Shown: positions 41,658 through 50,754, counted from the first letter of the stretch. The stretch: 64,000 nucleotides of DNA from GCA-2705445 sp002705445 (GCA_045561235.1 JBJKYB010000002.1:372001-436000), one strand, 5' to 3'. Notes: generated by a model from the sequence alone, not told the origin. Translations and numbers: made by a program.

Positions 41658-43367
41658 ATGGCTCAAAATATACCAAAAGATTTCATAGATAGCTTAATAG
41701 AAAAAGCAAACATTGTAGACATTATTGGAAATTATATTAAGTTAGAAAAAAAAGGTAACGACTATTGGGCAAGATGCCCTTTTCATAATGAAAAAACATC
41801 CTCATTTAGCGTAAGTGAAAGTAAAAAATTTTTTCATTGTTTTGGGTGTGGGGCACACGGAAACGTAATAGGTTTTGTAATGGATCATACAAATAAGACC
41901 TATCCTGAAGCAATAGAAACTATCGCTAATTCTTTAGGAATGGAAATACCAAGAAGCAAAGAAGCAAATAAGTTATTTGAAGCTAAGAAACTTCTTCAAA
42001 ATTCATTGGATGATGCAAAGAAAGTTTATCAAAACCAATTAAAGAACTCAGAAAAAGCGATTTCTTATTTGAAAGAAAGAAATATTACTGGAGAGACTGC
42101 AAAAATATTTAATATTGGATACGCAGAAAACGATTTTCAATCTCTTAATAAATCATTAGGCAGTGTTTATACGGAATCTAATTTACTTGATGCAGGACTT
42201 GTTGTTAAAAAAGATAAAAATTCTTATGATAAATTTAGAGACCGTATTATGTTTCCAATACATGATCAAGTTGGGCATATAATTGCATTTGGAGGAAGAA
42301 TATTAAAAGAAGATAAAGATAAACCAGCTGCAAAGTATATGAACTCACCAGAAACAAAATTATTTAGCAAAAAAAAAGTTTTATATAATCTTCATTTAGC
42401 AAAAAAAGAAAAAAGCACAAAAGATTTTATTTGCATAGTTGAAGGGTACATGGATGTCATAAAACTTTATCAATCAGGAGTAAAGAATTGTGTCGCTACT
42501 CTTGGAACTGCTGTTACTAAGGAAAACCTAATTCAGTGTTTTAAATATACCAAAGAGATTATTTGTTGCTTTGATGGAGATAAAGCTGGAGAAAAAGCGG
42601 CTTGGCAAGGAGTCAAAAATATTATGCCGGTAATTAAAGATGGTGATGCAATAAGTTTTGTATTTCTTCCAAAGAATTATGATCCAGATAATATCATCGA
42701 AAAAGGAGGGAAAAATCTATGGGATGAAAATATAAATAAAAAAATTAGCTTAGAAGAGTTTATTTATAAAAAGTTTTCTCAAGAATTTGACTTAACGAGT
42801 GCCGCTGGCAAAACTCAATACTTACAGAATGTTGATTTACTTCTAAATGATTTAAATGCGAAAATTCTTAAAGATATTATTACTGAATTCTTAAAAGAAA
42901 AAGTTGGCGCTAAATATTCGATGAATGAAAAGCCTATAGAAGTCATCAATAGTAAAAAATTTAAAACACACTCTCCTCTTCAAAAAGCTATATTGATATT
43001 AATGCATCATCCGAATATAAAAGTTGATGAAAATTTAATTAATGATAATCGTATAAAAGATAATCAAGGTATAATTCTTCTCAAATCAATTTTAGATTTA
43101 ATTAAAAAAAATAAAGATATAAAACTTGGTGGCATACTTGAAAACTTCAGAGATGATAATAAATCTTATATAGTGTTAGAAAAAATAAGTAAAGCCTTTA
43201 TAACAAATTATGATTTTCCCGAAAAAGAATTTAATGCATGTATCTGTTTAGCTATAAAAAATCTTTTAAAAACAAAATTAGATGACATCGACCCTGCGGA
43301 TCTAAAGTTATATTCTTTGGTACAAAAGGAAATTAGAGAAATTGAAGCAAAATCAAAGAATTATTAA
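41658..43367 (+). CDS. dnaG: DNA primase
   Basis: 569-residue replicative primase. Zinc-binding domain with Cys40, His43, Cys61 and Cys64 (CPFH ... CFGC), then the TOPRIM core with CIVEGYMDVI and DGDKAGEKAA. The C-terminal DnaB-interaction region is present. In most gammaproteobacteria dnaG follows rpsU-yqeY; here it follows gltB by two bases, so primase expression may be linked to the gltB leader unless an internal promoter exists. rpoD follows after 70 bp. Confidence 0.97.
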   Translation: MAQNIPKDFIDSLIEKANIVDIIGNYIKLEKKGNDYWARCPFHNEKTSSFSVSESKKFFHCFGCGAHGNVIGFVMDHTNKTYPEAIETIANSLGMEIPRSKEANKLFEAKKLLQNSLDDAKKVYQNQLKNSEKAISYLKERNITGETAKIFNIGYAENDFQSLNKSLGSVYTESNLLDAGLVVKKDKNSYDKFRDRIMFPIHDQVGHIIAFGGRILKEDKDKPAAKYMNSPETKLFSKKKVLYNLHLAKKEKSTKDFICIVEGYMDVIKLYQSGVKNCVATLGTAVTKENLIQCFKYTKEIICCFDGDKAGEKAAWQGVKNIMPVIKDGDAISFVFLPKNYDPDNIIEKGGKNLWDENINKKISLEEFIYKKFSQEFDLTSAAGKTQYLQNVDLLLNDLNAKILKDIITEFLKEKVGAKYSMNEKPIEVINSKKFKTHSPLQKAILILMHHPNIKVDENLINDNRIKDNQGIILLKSILDLIKKNKDIKLGGILENFRDDNKSYIVLEKISKAFITNYDFPEKEFNACICLAIKNLLKTKLDDIDPADLKLYSLVQKEIREIEAKSKNY

Positions 43368-43385
43368 GCTATATAATTATTTTAT

Positions 43386-43393
43386 GGTATAAT
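43386..43393 (+). promoter_or_regulatory. Extended -10 promoter element before rpoD
   Basis: ATGGTATAAT, a TG one base before a consensus TATAAT (43388-43393), in the 70-bp gap between dnaG and rpoD. No good -35 is present (TTAAGC at 18 bp), as is usual for extended -10 promoters. It would let rpoD be made independently of dnaG. Confidence 0.5.
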
Positions 43394-43437
43394 CTCTCAT
43401 TCAAAAAACTTATACAATTCAGAGCAAATTTATTTAA

Positions 43438-45276
43438 ATGGCTATAAACGAAAATCATCAAACGAAGATAAAAGAGCTTATTTCTAAGGGTAAAGAGCAA
43501 GGCTTTCTCACCTATGCTGAAGTTAATGATCATCTTCCGGAAGGTATTGTAGATTCGGACCAAATTGAAGATATTATAAATATGATTACTGAAATGGGCA
43601 TTGTTGTCCAGGAGCTACCTCCTGACGAAGATTCTCTCAGTTTAAATGACGACAATCAATCTACAGACGAAGATGCTGCTGAAGAAGCTGCACAGGCTTT
43701 GGTTACCGTTGATCAAGAATTTGGAAGGACAACGGATCCTGTCAGGATGTATATGCGAGAGATGGGAACAGTAAACTTATTAACTAGAGAGGGTGAAATA
43801 AGTATTGCTAAAAGGATAGAAGAAGGGCTAAATCAAGTTACACATGCATTAGCTTTTTATCCTAATACAATTGAGAAGCTTCTAACATCTTATGCTTTAG
43901 TTATGAACCAGCCAGAAGAAGAAGAAGATGAAGATGAAGAAATCGAAAGATTAAAGCTTAGCGATTTATTAAATGGCTTTATTGACCCAGAAGCTGATAA
44001 TGATGTAATAGAAGATCATACATTAAAAGTTGATGATGATGACGATGAAGAAGAAGTAGAAGTTGATACTGGTATTGATCCTGACGAAGCAAAAAAGCAT
44101 TTTGACGATTTAATAAAACTATTTAAAAAAACAAATCAACCAGCTGTAAAAAAAGATCCAAAGAAACTATTAAAAGCACGAGAAAAAACAGCAGACTATT
44201 TCATGAGATTTCGTATTGTCCCCGTATTACTTTCAGAGCTTAAACAAGATTTAAAACAAGTTGTAAGCAAAATTAGAAATTATGAAAAACAAATATCTAA
44301 ACTTGCAATTTCATCTGGAATGCCAAGAAGGGAATTTATTAAAAGTTTTGCTGATAATAGTTCTAATTTAGCCTGGGTTCAAAATAGACTGAAAGGAAAA
44401 CCAAAATACGCCGTAAAGCTAAAAAAGAATCAAGAAGATATTAAAAAAATACAAAGAAAACTTTTAAAAATAGAAGAATTAACGAATCTTAAAGTGACAG
44501 AGATTAAAGAGATTAACAGAAAGATGTCCATTGGAGAGGCAAAATCAAAACGTGCAAAGAAAGAAATGATTGAGGCTAACTTAAGATTAGTTATTTCTAT
44601 TGCAAAAAAATATACAAATAGGGGCCTACAGTTTTTAGATCTTATTCAAGAAGGAAATATAGGTCTTATGAAAGCTGTAGATAAATTTGAATACAGAAGA
44701 GGTTACAAATTTTCAACATATGCTACTTGGTGGATCAGGCAAGCAATCACTAGATCTATTGCAGATCAAGCAAGGACAATAAGAATCCCAGTACATATGA
44801 TCGAGACAATTAATAAGTTAAATAGAATTTCCAGACAAATGACTCAAGAAAATGGAAAAGAACCTTCTCCAGAAGAATTGTCTTTAAAAATGGCAATGCC
44901 GGAAGATAAAATTCGCAAAGTGCTCAAAATCGCGAAAGAACCAATTTCTATGGAAACACCTATAGGTGACGACGAAGACTCACATTTAGGCGACTTCATT
45001 GAAGATGGTAATATTCTTACTCCTATGGAATCTGCTGCCAACGAAAGTCTCGGGGAAGCTACAAGAAGTATACTTGGCTCTCTAACCCCTCGTGAAGCGA
45101 AGGTTCTAAGAATGAGATTTGGAATAGATATGAATACTGATCACACACTTGAAGAGGTAGGCAAACAGTTTGATGTAACACGAGAAAGAATAAGGCAAAT
45201 AGAAGCTAAAGCCTTAAGGAAATTAAGGCATCCTAGTAGATCTGAACAACTAAAAAGTTTTCTAGACTTAGAATAA
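43438..45276 (+). CDS. rpoD: RNA polymerase sigma factor RpoD (sigma-70)
   Basis: 612-residue primary sigma factor. Region 1.1 at the N-terminus (IKELISKGKEQGFLTYAEVN), region 1.2 DPVRMYMREMGTVNLLTREG, a non-conserved region with acidic runs (PEEEEDEDEE, DDDDDEEEVE), region 2 with YKFSTYATWWIRQAITR, and region 4.2 TLEEVGKQFDVTRERIRQIE. Retention of the large non-conserved insert fits a gammaproteobacterial sigma-70. Consensus-like -35/-10 elements elsewhere in the window fit its use. Confidence 0.98.
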   Translation: MAINENHQTKIKELISKGKEQGFLTYAEVNDHLPEGIVDSDQIEDIINMITEMGIVVQELPPDEDSLSLNDDNQSTDEDAAEEAAQALVTVDQEFGRTTDPVRMYMREMGTVNLLTREGEISIAKRIEEGLNQVTHALAFYPNTIEKLLTSYALVMNQPEEEEDEDEEIERLKLSDLLNGFIDPEADNDVIEDHTLKVDDDDDEEEVEVDTGIDPDEAKKHFDDLIKLFKKTNQPAVKKDPKKLLKAREKTADYFMRFRIVPVLLSELKQDLKQVVSKIRNYEKQISKLAISSGMPRREFIKSFADNSSNLAWVQNRLKGKPKYAVKLKKNQEDIKKIQRKLLKIEELTNLKVTEIKEINRKMSIGEAKSKRAKKEMIEANLRLVISIAKKYTNRGLQFLDLIQEGNIGLMKAVDKFEYRRGYKFSTYATWWIRQAITRSIADQARTIRIPVHMIETINKLNRISRQMTQENGKEPSPEELSLKMAMPEDKIRKVLKIAKEPISMETPIGDDEDSHLGDFIEDGNILTPMESAANESLGEATRSILGSLTPREAKVLRMRFGIDMNTDHTLEEVGKQFDVTRERIRQIEAKALRKLRHPSRSEQLKSFLDLE

Positions 45277-45465
45277 TCAAATAGGTATAGCCTGAGGGAT
45301 TGTTTCGTGAAGTTTTTCAATTATGAAAGTAATATCATTTACAAAATATATATATAAGAAAAATATTATACTAATAAATATAAATAAAAAAGTCAGTAAA
45401 GTATAAGAAAACATTTTAAGAAATAAACTAATAAAAAATAAAAAAAAGTTTAAAATAAATTTCAC
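45277..45465 (-). CDS. Possible small hydrophobic membrane protein (62 aa)
   Basis: A 62-codon frame with a GTG start preceded by AAGG at seven bases. The product is Phe/Ile/Leu-rich with one or two membrane helices and a short soluble tail. It sits directly against the end of rpoD and 18 bp after the coiled-coil gene. In such AT-rich DNA, chance hydrophobic frames are common, so it may be spurious. Confidence 0.3.
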   Translation of the reverse strand: MKFILNFFLFFISLFLKMFSYTLLTFLFIFISIIFFLYIYFVNDITFIIEKLHETIPQAIPI

Positions 45466-45483
45466 ACAAATTTGCCTTAATAT

Positions 45484-46053
45484 TTAAATAAAAATATTTA
45501 TACCTGTCGATACAACTATTAAAAGTAAAACAAGTAAAATAGAAAATAGAAAACCGAAGAATATTCCTCTAGATCTTAAATAAAATTCATCTGAAGACAA
45601 AACATCTGAGTGATTAGATTGACTATTTATTTTCATAGGAACTTCATCAGAATTTTCTGAAGAAATTTTCGCCTCACCATACTTTTCTAGTAGCGTATTT
45701 AAAGATTTTTCAATGGACTCTATTCGCTTTAATCTTAAACTTTCAGCTAAGACATATCCTTTTTTTTTACTCGAAAATCTTCCTTTTGTCGGTAAAGTCT
45801 TTAAATATTGATTTGATATTTCAGTTGATGGTTGTTTATTGATCTTAGCATCTAATTTTGAAATTTTTTGCTCAAGTATGCTGATTCTCTTGTTTAGCTC
45901 TTTGTCACTTTCTAGATTGTCAGTGGAATTTTGAGTTTGATTTGATAGAAGCGAAATATTATGGTCTAGCTCTTCTAATTTGTTATCTAAGCCAGATATA
46001 GCAGAAATTAATGATAATTCAATATCTGAGATATTTTCATTTTTATTATTCAC
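45484..46053 (-). CDS. Unknown coiled-coil protein with C-terminal membrane anchor (189 aa)
   Basis: 189 residues: heptad-like helices at about 8-70 (ISGLDNKLEELDHNISLLSN and NKRISILEQKISKLDAKINK), a polar linker, and a single C-terminal membrane helix (FFGFLFSILLVLLLIVVSTG). There is no N-terminal signal, so it is probably tail-anchored in the inner membrane with the coiled coil in the cytoplasm. I recognise no family. Confidence 0.6.
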   Translation of the reverse strand: MNNKNENISDIELSLISAISGLDNKLEELDHNISLLSNQTQNSTDNLESDKELNKRISILEQKISKLDAKINKQPSTEISNQYLKTLPTKGRFSSKKKGYVLAESLRLKRIESIEKSLNTLLEKYGEAKISSENSDEVPMKINSQSNHSDVLSSDEFYLRSRGIFFGFLFSILLVLLLIVVSTGINIFI

Positions 46054-46079
46054 AAAATTAATGTTACACTTTATTTCTT

Positions 46080-46445
46080 TTAAAATCGATATTTTGTTTC
46101 AAACTCAAATTCGTGATCTAAATATGTTTCTGTATAATTTTTTCCTTCATATTGGATCTTGAATGAAAATTTATCATTAACTTTCTTTTTAAAACCTAGT
46201 TCATATGAAATTATACTTTGTCCGCTTCCAAGACTCTCGCCATTTGGTAAAGTTTCTCCACCACCTATTTCTATGTAGTATGTTGAATTTTTTATTTTTT
46301 TATCATATCCAAATCTTATTTGATTTACCGTTTTATTATAATCTGAGTCTTTTAATTTAAATTCATGCTTGGTTGTAACATAAGGTCCTGCTAGTGTATT
46401 TTGCGATAGTATTATCAAAATTATAAAACTCATTGTTTTTTTCAT
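46080..46445 (-). CDS. Small putative outer-membrane beta-barrel protein (121 aa)
   Basis: Signal peptide (MKKTMSFIILIILSQNTLA, cleavage before GP) followed by about 100 residues of alternating strands: TTKHEFKLKD, QIRFGYDKKI, TYYIEIGGGE, ISYELGFKKK, FSFKIQYEGK, and a C-terminal FEFETKYRF ending in phenylalanine, the usual outer-membrane insertion signal. Family not recognised. A Fur-box-like inverted repeat lies 35 bp upstream. Confidence 0.6.
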   Translation of the reverse strand: MKKTMSFIILIILSQNTLAGPYVTTKHEFKLKDSDYNKTVNQIRFGYDKKIKNSTYYIEIGGGETLPNGESLGSGQSIISYELGFKKKVNDKFSFKIQYEGKNYTETYLDHEFEFETKYRF

Positions 46446-46479
46446 TTTTTCACCTTAAATATTATTAAAATTGGTTTAA

Positions 46480-46500
46480 ATAATAATGCAAATTATTATC
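46480..46500. promoter_or_regulatory. Inverted repeat resembling a Fur box
   Basis: Arms ATAATAA (46480-46486) and TTATTAT (46493-46499). Read on the minus strand, GATAATAATTTGCATTATT matches the Fur consensus GATAATGATAATCATTATC at 14 of 19 positions. It precedes the small barrel gene and follows the DUF6607 gene. In AT-rich DNA such a match could be chance. Confidence 0.35.
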
Positions 46501-46524
46501 AAATGCAAATAGTTCTTATTAATA

Positions 46525-47652
46525 TTAGAGTTTTATTTTTGCTTTCGCTTTATTGCTGCCACAATTATTAATTATAAAATTGTTTATTGTTTGATCAACA
46601 TCTCTTTTTGCTTTCAATATGTCCTTTTCCTTCTTATATTTTTCTGCCTGTAAAAAATGATAATTAAATAATGGCTTATCATTATGATATTTTTTCATAC
46701 AAAAGCTTGCATCATAAGATATTATCCTATCCCACCTATCTCTGACTAAGTCCCAGTAACCTTTTGAAGACTGCCAATATTCTAAAGCCGGAGTAAAATC
46801 ATAGTTTGCAATTTTTTGATATCTTGCCAATCCATATTCTGTACCAATATATTTTTTTGGCGTTTCAATCTTGTCATTGTTCTCTTCCATAACCCAGCCC
46901 CATGGGAGAATTGATATCTTATTAACGCCTTTTAAAAGATCATAATCATCGCGAACCGTGTGCTCTCTTCGAGGCAAAGGTCTATTTGTAGACTGACTAA
47001 CCCATCTCGAGACACCATCTTCATGAACCCATATTCCATAAGACTCGTACCTTGGTGAATCATCAACCTGGTATACTGCCTGACTCCAAGATTTTTTTAC
47101 ATTTTCATGTCTTTTAACAGCCCACTCATTTTTGCCTTGAAACTCTAAAATTTTTTTGTCCTCATATGACCAATCTTGACGCCAATGTTTTTGCATGTAA
47201 GGGCCCTTTGTATTTCCATCTTTATCTTTCATATACATCACGAGGATATGTTGAAGTGAAATAAAATTTTCACTATTTTGAATGACCATGATTGTTTCTG
47301 TTCCCCAAGACTTATAGGGGTTATCAAGACTATAATTTGGACTACTTCCAAATATTTCGGTGAACTCAAAATTAGCTCTATAATCGCCAGCCATTGCTAA
47401 AATCGCAAATCTGTCTTTTTCTTTTTGCTTTTTTGAATTTTGCAGTTTTATAAAATAATCGGAGGAGGCTTTATCTAATTCTGGCTCTAAGCCACTAGTG
47501 GTGCCGCCTCGTGCTTCTTGAATATTATGTCTGTCTAATAACCAGTTAATTTCGCTTTGATTAACTTTTTCTTTTGAGGAGCCATAATTATTAGTATCAG
47601 CAATTACTGCGTTATTAATAACAAAGAGAAATACTAAAAGTTTTATTTTCAT
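46525..47652 (-). CDS. DUF6607-type secreted protein
   Basis: A 375-residue exported protein (signal peptide of about 18 residues ending near NNAVIA) starting at ATG 47652; an in-frame TTG two codons upstream is less likely. Motifs RFAILAMAGDYRANFEFTE, KHWRQDWSYEDKKILEFQG, SRWVSQSTNRPLPRREHTVR and ILPWGWVMEENNDK fit the DUF6607 family, which is often encoded near iron or metal uptake genes and has no known function. Here it lies between the small barrel gene and znuA. Confidence 0.7.
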   Translation of the reverse strand: MKIKLLVFLFVINNAVIADTNNYGSSKEKVNQSEINWLLDRHNIQEARGGTTSGLEPELDKASSDYFIKLQNSKKQKEKDRFAILAMAGDYRANFEFTEIFGSSPNYSLDNPYKSWGTETIMVIQNSENFISLQHILVMYMKDKDGNTKGPYMQKHWRQDWSYEDKKILEFQGKNEWAVKRHENVKKSWSQAVYQVDDSPRYESYGIWVHEDGVSRWVSQSTNRPLPRREHTVRDDYDLLKGVNKISILPWGWVMEENNDKIETPKKYIGTEYGLARYQKIANYDFTPALEYWQSSKGYWDLVRDRWDRIISYDASFCMKKYHNDKPLFNYHFLQAEKYKKEKDILKAKRDVDQTINNFIINNCGSNKAKAKIKL

Positions 47653-47726
47653 ACACAATACTTTAATACATTTTTATCAAAAAAACATATACGCAAAATA
47701 TTATAATTAGAAACTAGAAATTTTTA

Positions 47727-48629
47727 TTATTGAAGGCAGGTTTTTAAATTGCTTGCAATACTTTTTAATAACTCAAGATACATATTCGGACCTGAAGCCA
47801 AATCAGCGCCCAAGGGATCTAATGTGCCAACCTGTGCGTTTGTATCTTCGATGACAGTATTTACAATTTTTGCTCTAAATTGGGGCTCTTTAAACACGCA
47901 ACTGGCATTTGTTGATTTTATTTTAGTTCTAATTTGAATAATTCTTTTAGCTGAAGGAGGTAATTCAGGATCAAGCATAATTGATCCAACTGCATTTAAA
48001 CCATATGCTTTTTCAAAGTATTGATAAGCATCATGAAAAACAATATAGGGTTTATCTTTTATTGGAACAAGCATAGATTTAATTGAAAGATCGGTTGATT
48101 TAATTTCCTTGATGATATTCTTTGCATTCTTTTTATAAAGATTAATATTTTTAGGATAGACTATACTCAGTTCACGAACAATTCCTTTTACAATTTGAAT
48201 GGCATTACTTGGCTCAAGCCAAAAATGAACATCATTTGAACCGTGGTCATGATGATGATGATCATGGCCATCTTCTTCCCAATTTCCGCCAGACCTGGCT
48301 GGAAGAAGATTTAATTGTTTAGTTTTTGATACCGTTACTACCCTAATACTTGTTGGCAATCCTATAACTGTTCTTTTTAGAGCTGACTCTAATTGATTGT
48401 CTATATAAAAAACTACTTTAGCATTATTTAATAATTTTGCATGTGATGGCTTAAGAGCAAAATTGTGAGGGGACATGCTACCCTCGATTAATAATGAAAC
48501 TGTATGGGCACCTTGAGTAACAGCGCTAACTAAAGAGTGAAGCGGTTTAACACTAGCGACAATCTCACTTGAAAATGCGCTAGTACTTAAGAAAAAACTA
48601 AATATGAATATTATTGCCTTTTTTGTCAT
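47727..48629 (-). CDS. znuA: Zinc ABC transporter, substrate-binding protein ZnuA
   Basis: 300-residue periplasmic cluster A-I binding protein with a signal peptide (ending AFSS). Zinc ligands are the family histidines in GSMSPHNFALKPS, NDVHFWLEPSNA and IVFHDAYQYFEKAYG. The variable charged loop HDHHHHDHG between the first and second ligand is the His-rich loop of ZnuA. It is divergent from zur-znuC-znuB, with a Zur palindrome between. Confidence 0.96.
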   Translation of the reverse strand: MTKKAIIFIFSFFLSTSAFSSEIVASVKPLHSLVSAVTQGAHTVSLLIEGSMSPHNFALKPSHAKLLNNAKVVFYIDNQLESALKRTVIGLPTSIRVVTVSKTKQLNLLPARSGGNWEEDGHDHHHHDHGSNDVHFWLEPSNAIQIVKGIVRELSIVYPKNINLYKKNAKNIIKEIKSTDLSIKSMLVPIKDKPYIVFHDAYQYFEKAYGLNAVGSIMLDPELPPSAKRIIQIRTKIKSTNASCVFKEPQFRAKIVNTVIEDTNAQVGTLDPLGADLASGPNMYLELLKSIASNLKTCLQ

Positions 48630-48661
48630 AATTATTTTAAGAGCTTATAGATTTGAAATGA

Positions 48662-48678
48662 ATGTTATAATATAACAT
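48662..48678. promoter_or_regulatory. Zur box between znuA and zur
   Basis: A perfect 17-bp palindrome, ATGTTATAATATAACAT. It matches the gammaproteobacterial Zur consensus core (TGTTATAxTATAACA). Located in the 83-bp divergent gap, it can control znuA and zur-znuCB together. Confidence 0.88.
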
Positions 48679-48712
48679 AATAGTTTTCAACATTATTTAG
48701 TTAAAAAATAAA

Positions 48713-49168
48713 ATGAGTACATGTAAAAATCATAAAATTAGTATAGATGAAGCATTGAAAAAAGCTGAAATTATTTGTAACAAAAAAGGGGTTAAGTTAA
48801 CTAAACTTAGGCAGAAAGTTTTAACATTAATTCTGAAAAATCATGGATATGTAAAAGCTTATGACCTTTTAAATGATCTTAAAAAAAATGATGCATCTGC
48901 AAAACCTCCGACTGTTTACAGATCCTTAGACTTTTTAATGGAACATGGTTTTATTCATAAAATTCAAAGCTTAAATGCTTTTGTAGGTTGCTCTCATCCC
49001 GACGAGCATGAAGATTGCTATTTTTTAATTTGTAAAGAATGTAAAAATATTGAGGAATGTTGTTCAAATACAGTAAAAAAAGTTTTAACTTCAACGTCTG
49101 GAAAAAATAATTTTTCACCAAATCAAGTGACATTAGAGATAACAGGAATTTGTCAGGATTGTTCATAA
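48713..49168 (+). CDS. zur: Zinc uptake regulator Zur (Fur family)
   Basis: 151-residue Fur-superfamily repressor. Winged helix with KLTKLRQKVLTLILKNHGYV and recognition segment PPTVYRSLDFLMEHGFIHKI, then a regulatory metal-binding part with HPDEHEDC and the structural zinc knuckles CKEC ... CQDC. It is the first gene of zur-znuC-znuB, so it represses its own transcription through the Zur box just upstream. Confidence 0.94.
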   Translation: MSTCKNHKISIDEALKKAEIICNKKGVKLTKLRQKVLTLILKNHGYVKAYDLLNDLKKNDASAKPPTVYRSLDFLMEHGFIHKIQSLNAFVGCSHPDEHEDCYFLICKECKNIEECCSNTVKKVLTSTSGKNNFSPNQVTLEITGICQDCS

Positions 49169-49171
49169 AAA

Positions 49172-49900
49172 ATGTCATTTTTAATTCAAGCAGAGGATTT
49201 ATGTGTTACGAGAGATAATAAGAATATTCTCGAAAACGTTTTCATCGATATCAAAAAAAAAGATTTTGTCACTATCGTTGGGCCAAATGGTGCGGGAAAA
49301 TCTGTTTTACTTGAATGTTTGATCGGCTCTTTCTTGCCAGATAAAGGAAAAATTACTAAAAATAATAACCTCTCTATCGGGTACATACCTCAAAACTTTA
49401 GTCCAGAAAACACGATGCCAATAAGTGTTGAAAGATTTTTAACGCTTAAAAAAAAATCCTCTGCAGATGAGTTAATTAGCATTTCTAAAGAAACAAATAT
49501 TTCAGGAATTCTCGAAAAAAACTTATCGAACCTTTCTGGTGGAGAACTTCAAAAAGTACTTTTAGCAAGGAGTCTTTTAAATAAACCAGAGCTATTAATT
49601 TTAGATGAACCTGCTCAAAATCTTGATATTAAAAATCAATTAAATTTTTATAATTTGGTCAATCGTATTTATAAAAATAGAGATTTAAGTATTCTAATGG
49701 TTTCACATGATTTACATATGGTTATGTCTTCTACAAAAAAAGTTATCTGTTTGTATCATCATATTTGCTGTTCTGGAACACCTCAAATTATTGCAAAAGA
49801 TCCTGAATTTATATCCTTGTTTGGAAATGATATGGCGAAAATGATGTCAATTTATCAACATACTCATGATCATACACACGATGAGGCAATAAATGATTGA
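49172..49900 (+). CDS. znuC: Zinc ABC transporter, ATP-binding protein ZnuC
   Basis: 242-residue ABC ATPase with Walker A GPNGAGKS (about 38-45), signature LSGGELQKV, Walker B LLILDEPAQNLD and switch His in MVSHDLHMV. The C-terminal HTHDHTHDE is His-rich, as in many zinc ATPases. It starts 3 bp after zur and overlaps znuB by 8 bp. Confidence 0.95.
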   Translation: MSFLIQAEDLCVTRDNKNILENVFIDIKKKDFVTIVGPNGAGKSVLLECLIGSFLPDKGKITKNNNLSIGYIPQNFSPENTMPISVERFLTLKKKSSADELISISKETNISGILEKNLSNLSGGELQKVLLARSLLNKPELLILDEPAQNLDIKNQLNFYNLVNRIYKNRDLSILMVSHDLHMVMSSTKKVICLYHHICCSGTPQIIAKDPEFISLFGNDMAKMMSIYQHTHDHTHDEAIND

Positions 49901-50696
49901 GCCATTTATCGTAAGGGCAATAATTGCAGGAGTCGGGATTGCTATTATTGCTGGAGCAATTGGTTGTTTTGTTGTTTGGAGGAAAATGGCATATTTTGGC
50001 GATTCGCTAGCGCACAGTGCTCTACTTGGTGTTGCTCTTGGTCTTGTATTTGGAATAAGTACAAACATCGGTACCGTTATTATTTGTTCTATATTTACAA
50101 TTACATTGATTTGGCTCCAACAAAAAAAAATTTTAGCAACTGATACACTCCTAGGTATACTTGCTCATTCAGCTCTTTCTGTTGGTATGGTGACATTAAG
50201 TCTTCTTGAAAGAAGTGTTGATCTGCATTCATATTTATTTGGCGATATTCTTGCTGTGAGCTCAATGGAAATATATTTTGTATTAATTGGCGGTTTATTG
50301 GTTTTAATTTTTCTTTATCTTAATTGGACATCTTTTGTTTTGATGACTATAGATGAAAAATTAGCAAGAGCCGAAGGAATTAACATCTTGCTTAATCAAT
50401 TATTAATAATGCTATTGATGACTATTGTAGTTGCTGTTTCTTTCAAAATAGTTGGGTTACTTTTAATAACATCTTTACTAATCATTCCTGCAGCATCTGC
50501 AAGACAACTCGCCCATTCGCCAGAAAAGATGGCGGTTATTTCATCTATACTTGCAATGCTAGCGGTTATTTTAGGAATTTATAGCTCTTATTATATGGAT
50601 ACCCCATCAGGCCCATCTATTGTAGTTGCATCTGCCATAATTTTTATAATGGTGTCTTTATTCATTTTTTTTGTGCAGAAAAAATCTAAAGTTTAA
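49893..50696 (+). CDS. znuB: Zinc ABC transporter, permease ZnuB
   Basis: 267-residue membrane protein with about eight helices of the ABC-3 (metal ion) permease family. Family segments are WRKMAYFGDSLAHSALLGVA near residue 30, TDTLLGILAHSALSVG and the FKIVGLLLITSLLIIPAASA helix. It completes ZnuABC; ZnuA is on the opposite strand. Confidence 0.95.
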   Translation: MIEPFIVRAIIAGVGIAIIAGAIGCFVVWRKMAYFGDSLAHSALLGVALGLVFGISTNIGTVIICSIFTITLIWLQQKKILATDTLLGILAHSALSVGMVTLSLLERSVDLHSYLFGDILAVSSMEIYFVLIGGLLVLIFLYLNWTSFVLMTIDEKLARAEGINILLNQLLIMLLMTIVVAVSFKIVGLLLITSLLIIPAASARQLAHSPEKMAVISSILAMLAVILGIYSSYYMDTPSGPSIVVASAIIFIMVSLFIFFVQKKSKV

Positions 50697-50719
50697 TTTA
50701 TCTTACCATTGATATTGAG

Positions 50720-50738
50720 AATGTTATATTATAACATT
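50720..50738. promoter_or_regulatory. Zur box upstream of the His-rich outer-membrane protein
   Basis: AATGTTATATTATAACATT, a perfect 19-bp palindrome. It differs from the znuA/zur operator only in the central base pairs. It lies 17 bp before the first ATG of the downstream gene and after znuB. Confidence 0.88.
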
Positions 50739-50754
50739 AGTTTTTTTAAAATTT

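Noticed and set aside
43369..43563. 64-codon frame on the minus strand over the rpoD start
   Set aside because: It overlaps the rpoD start and promoter, with no ribosome-binding site or similarity.
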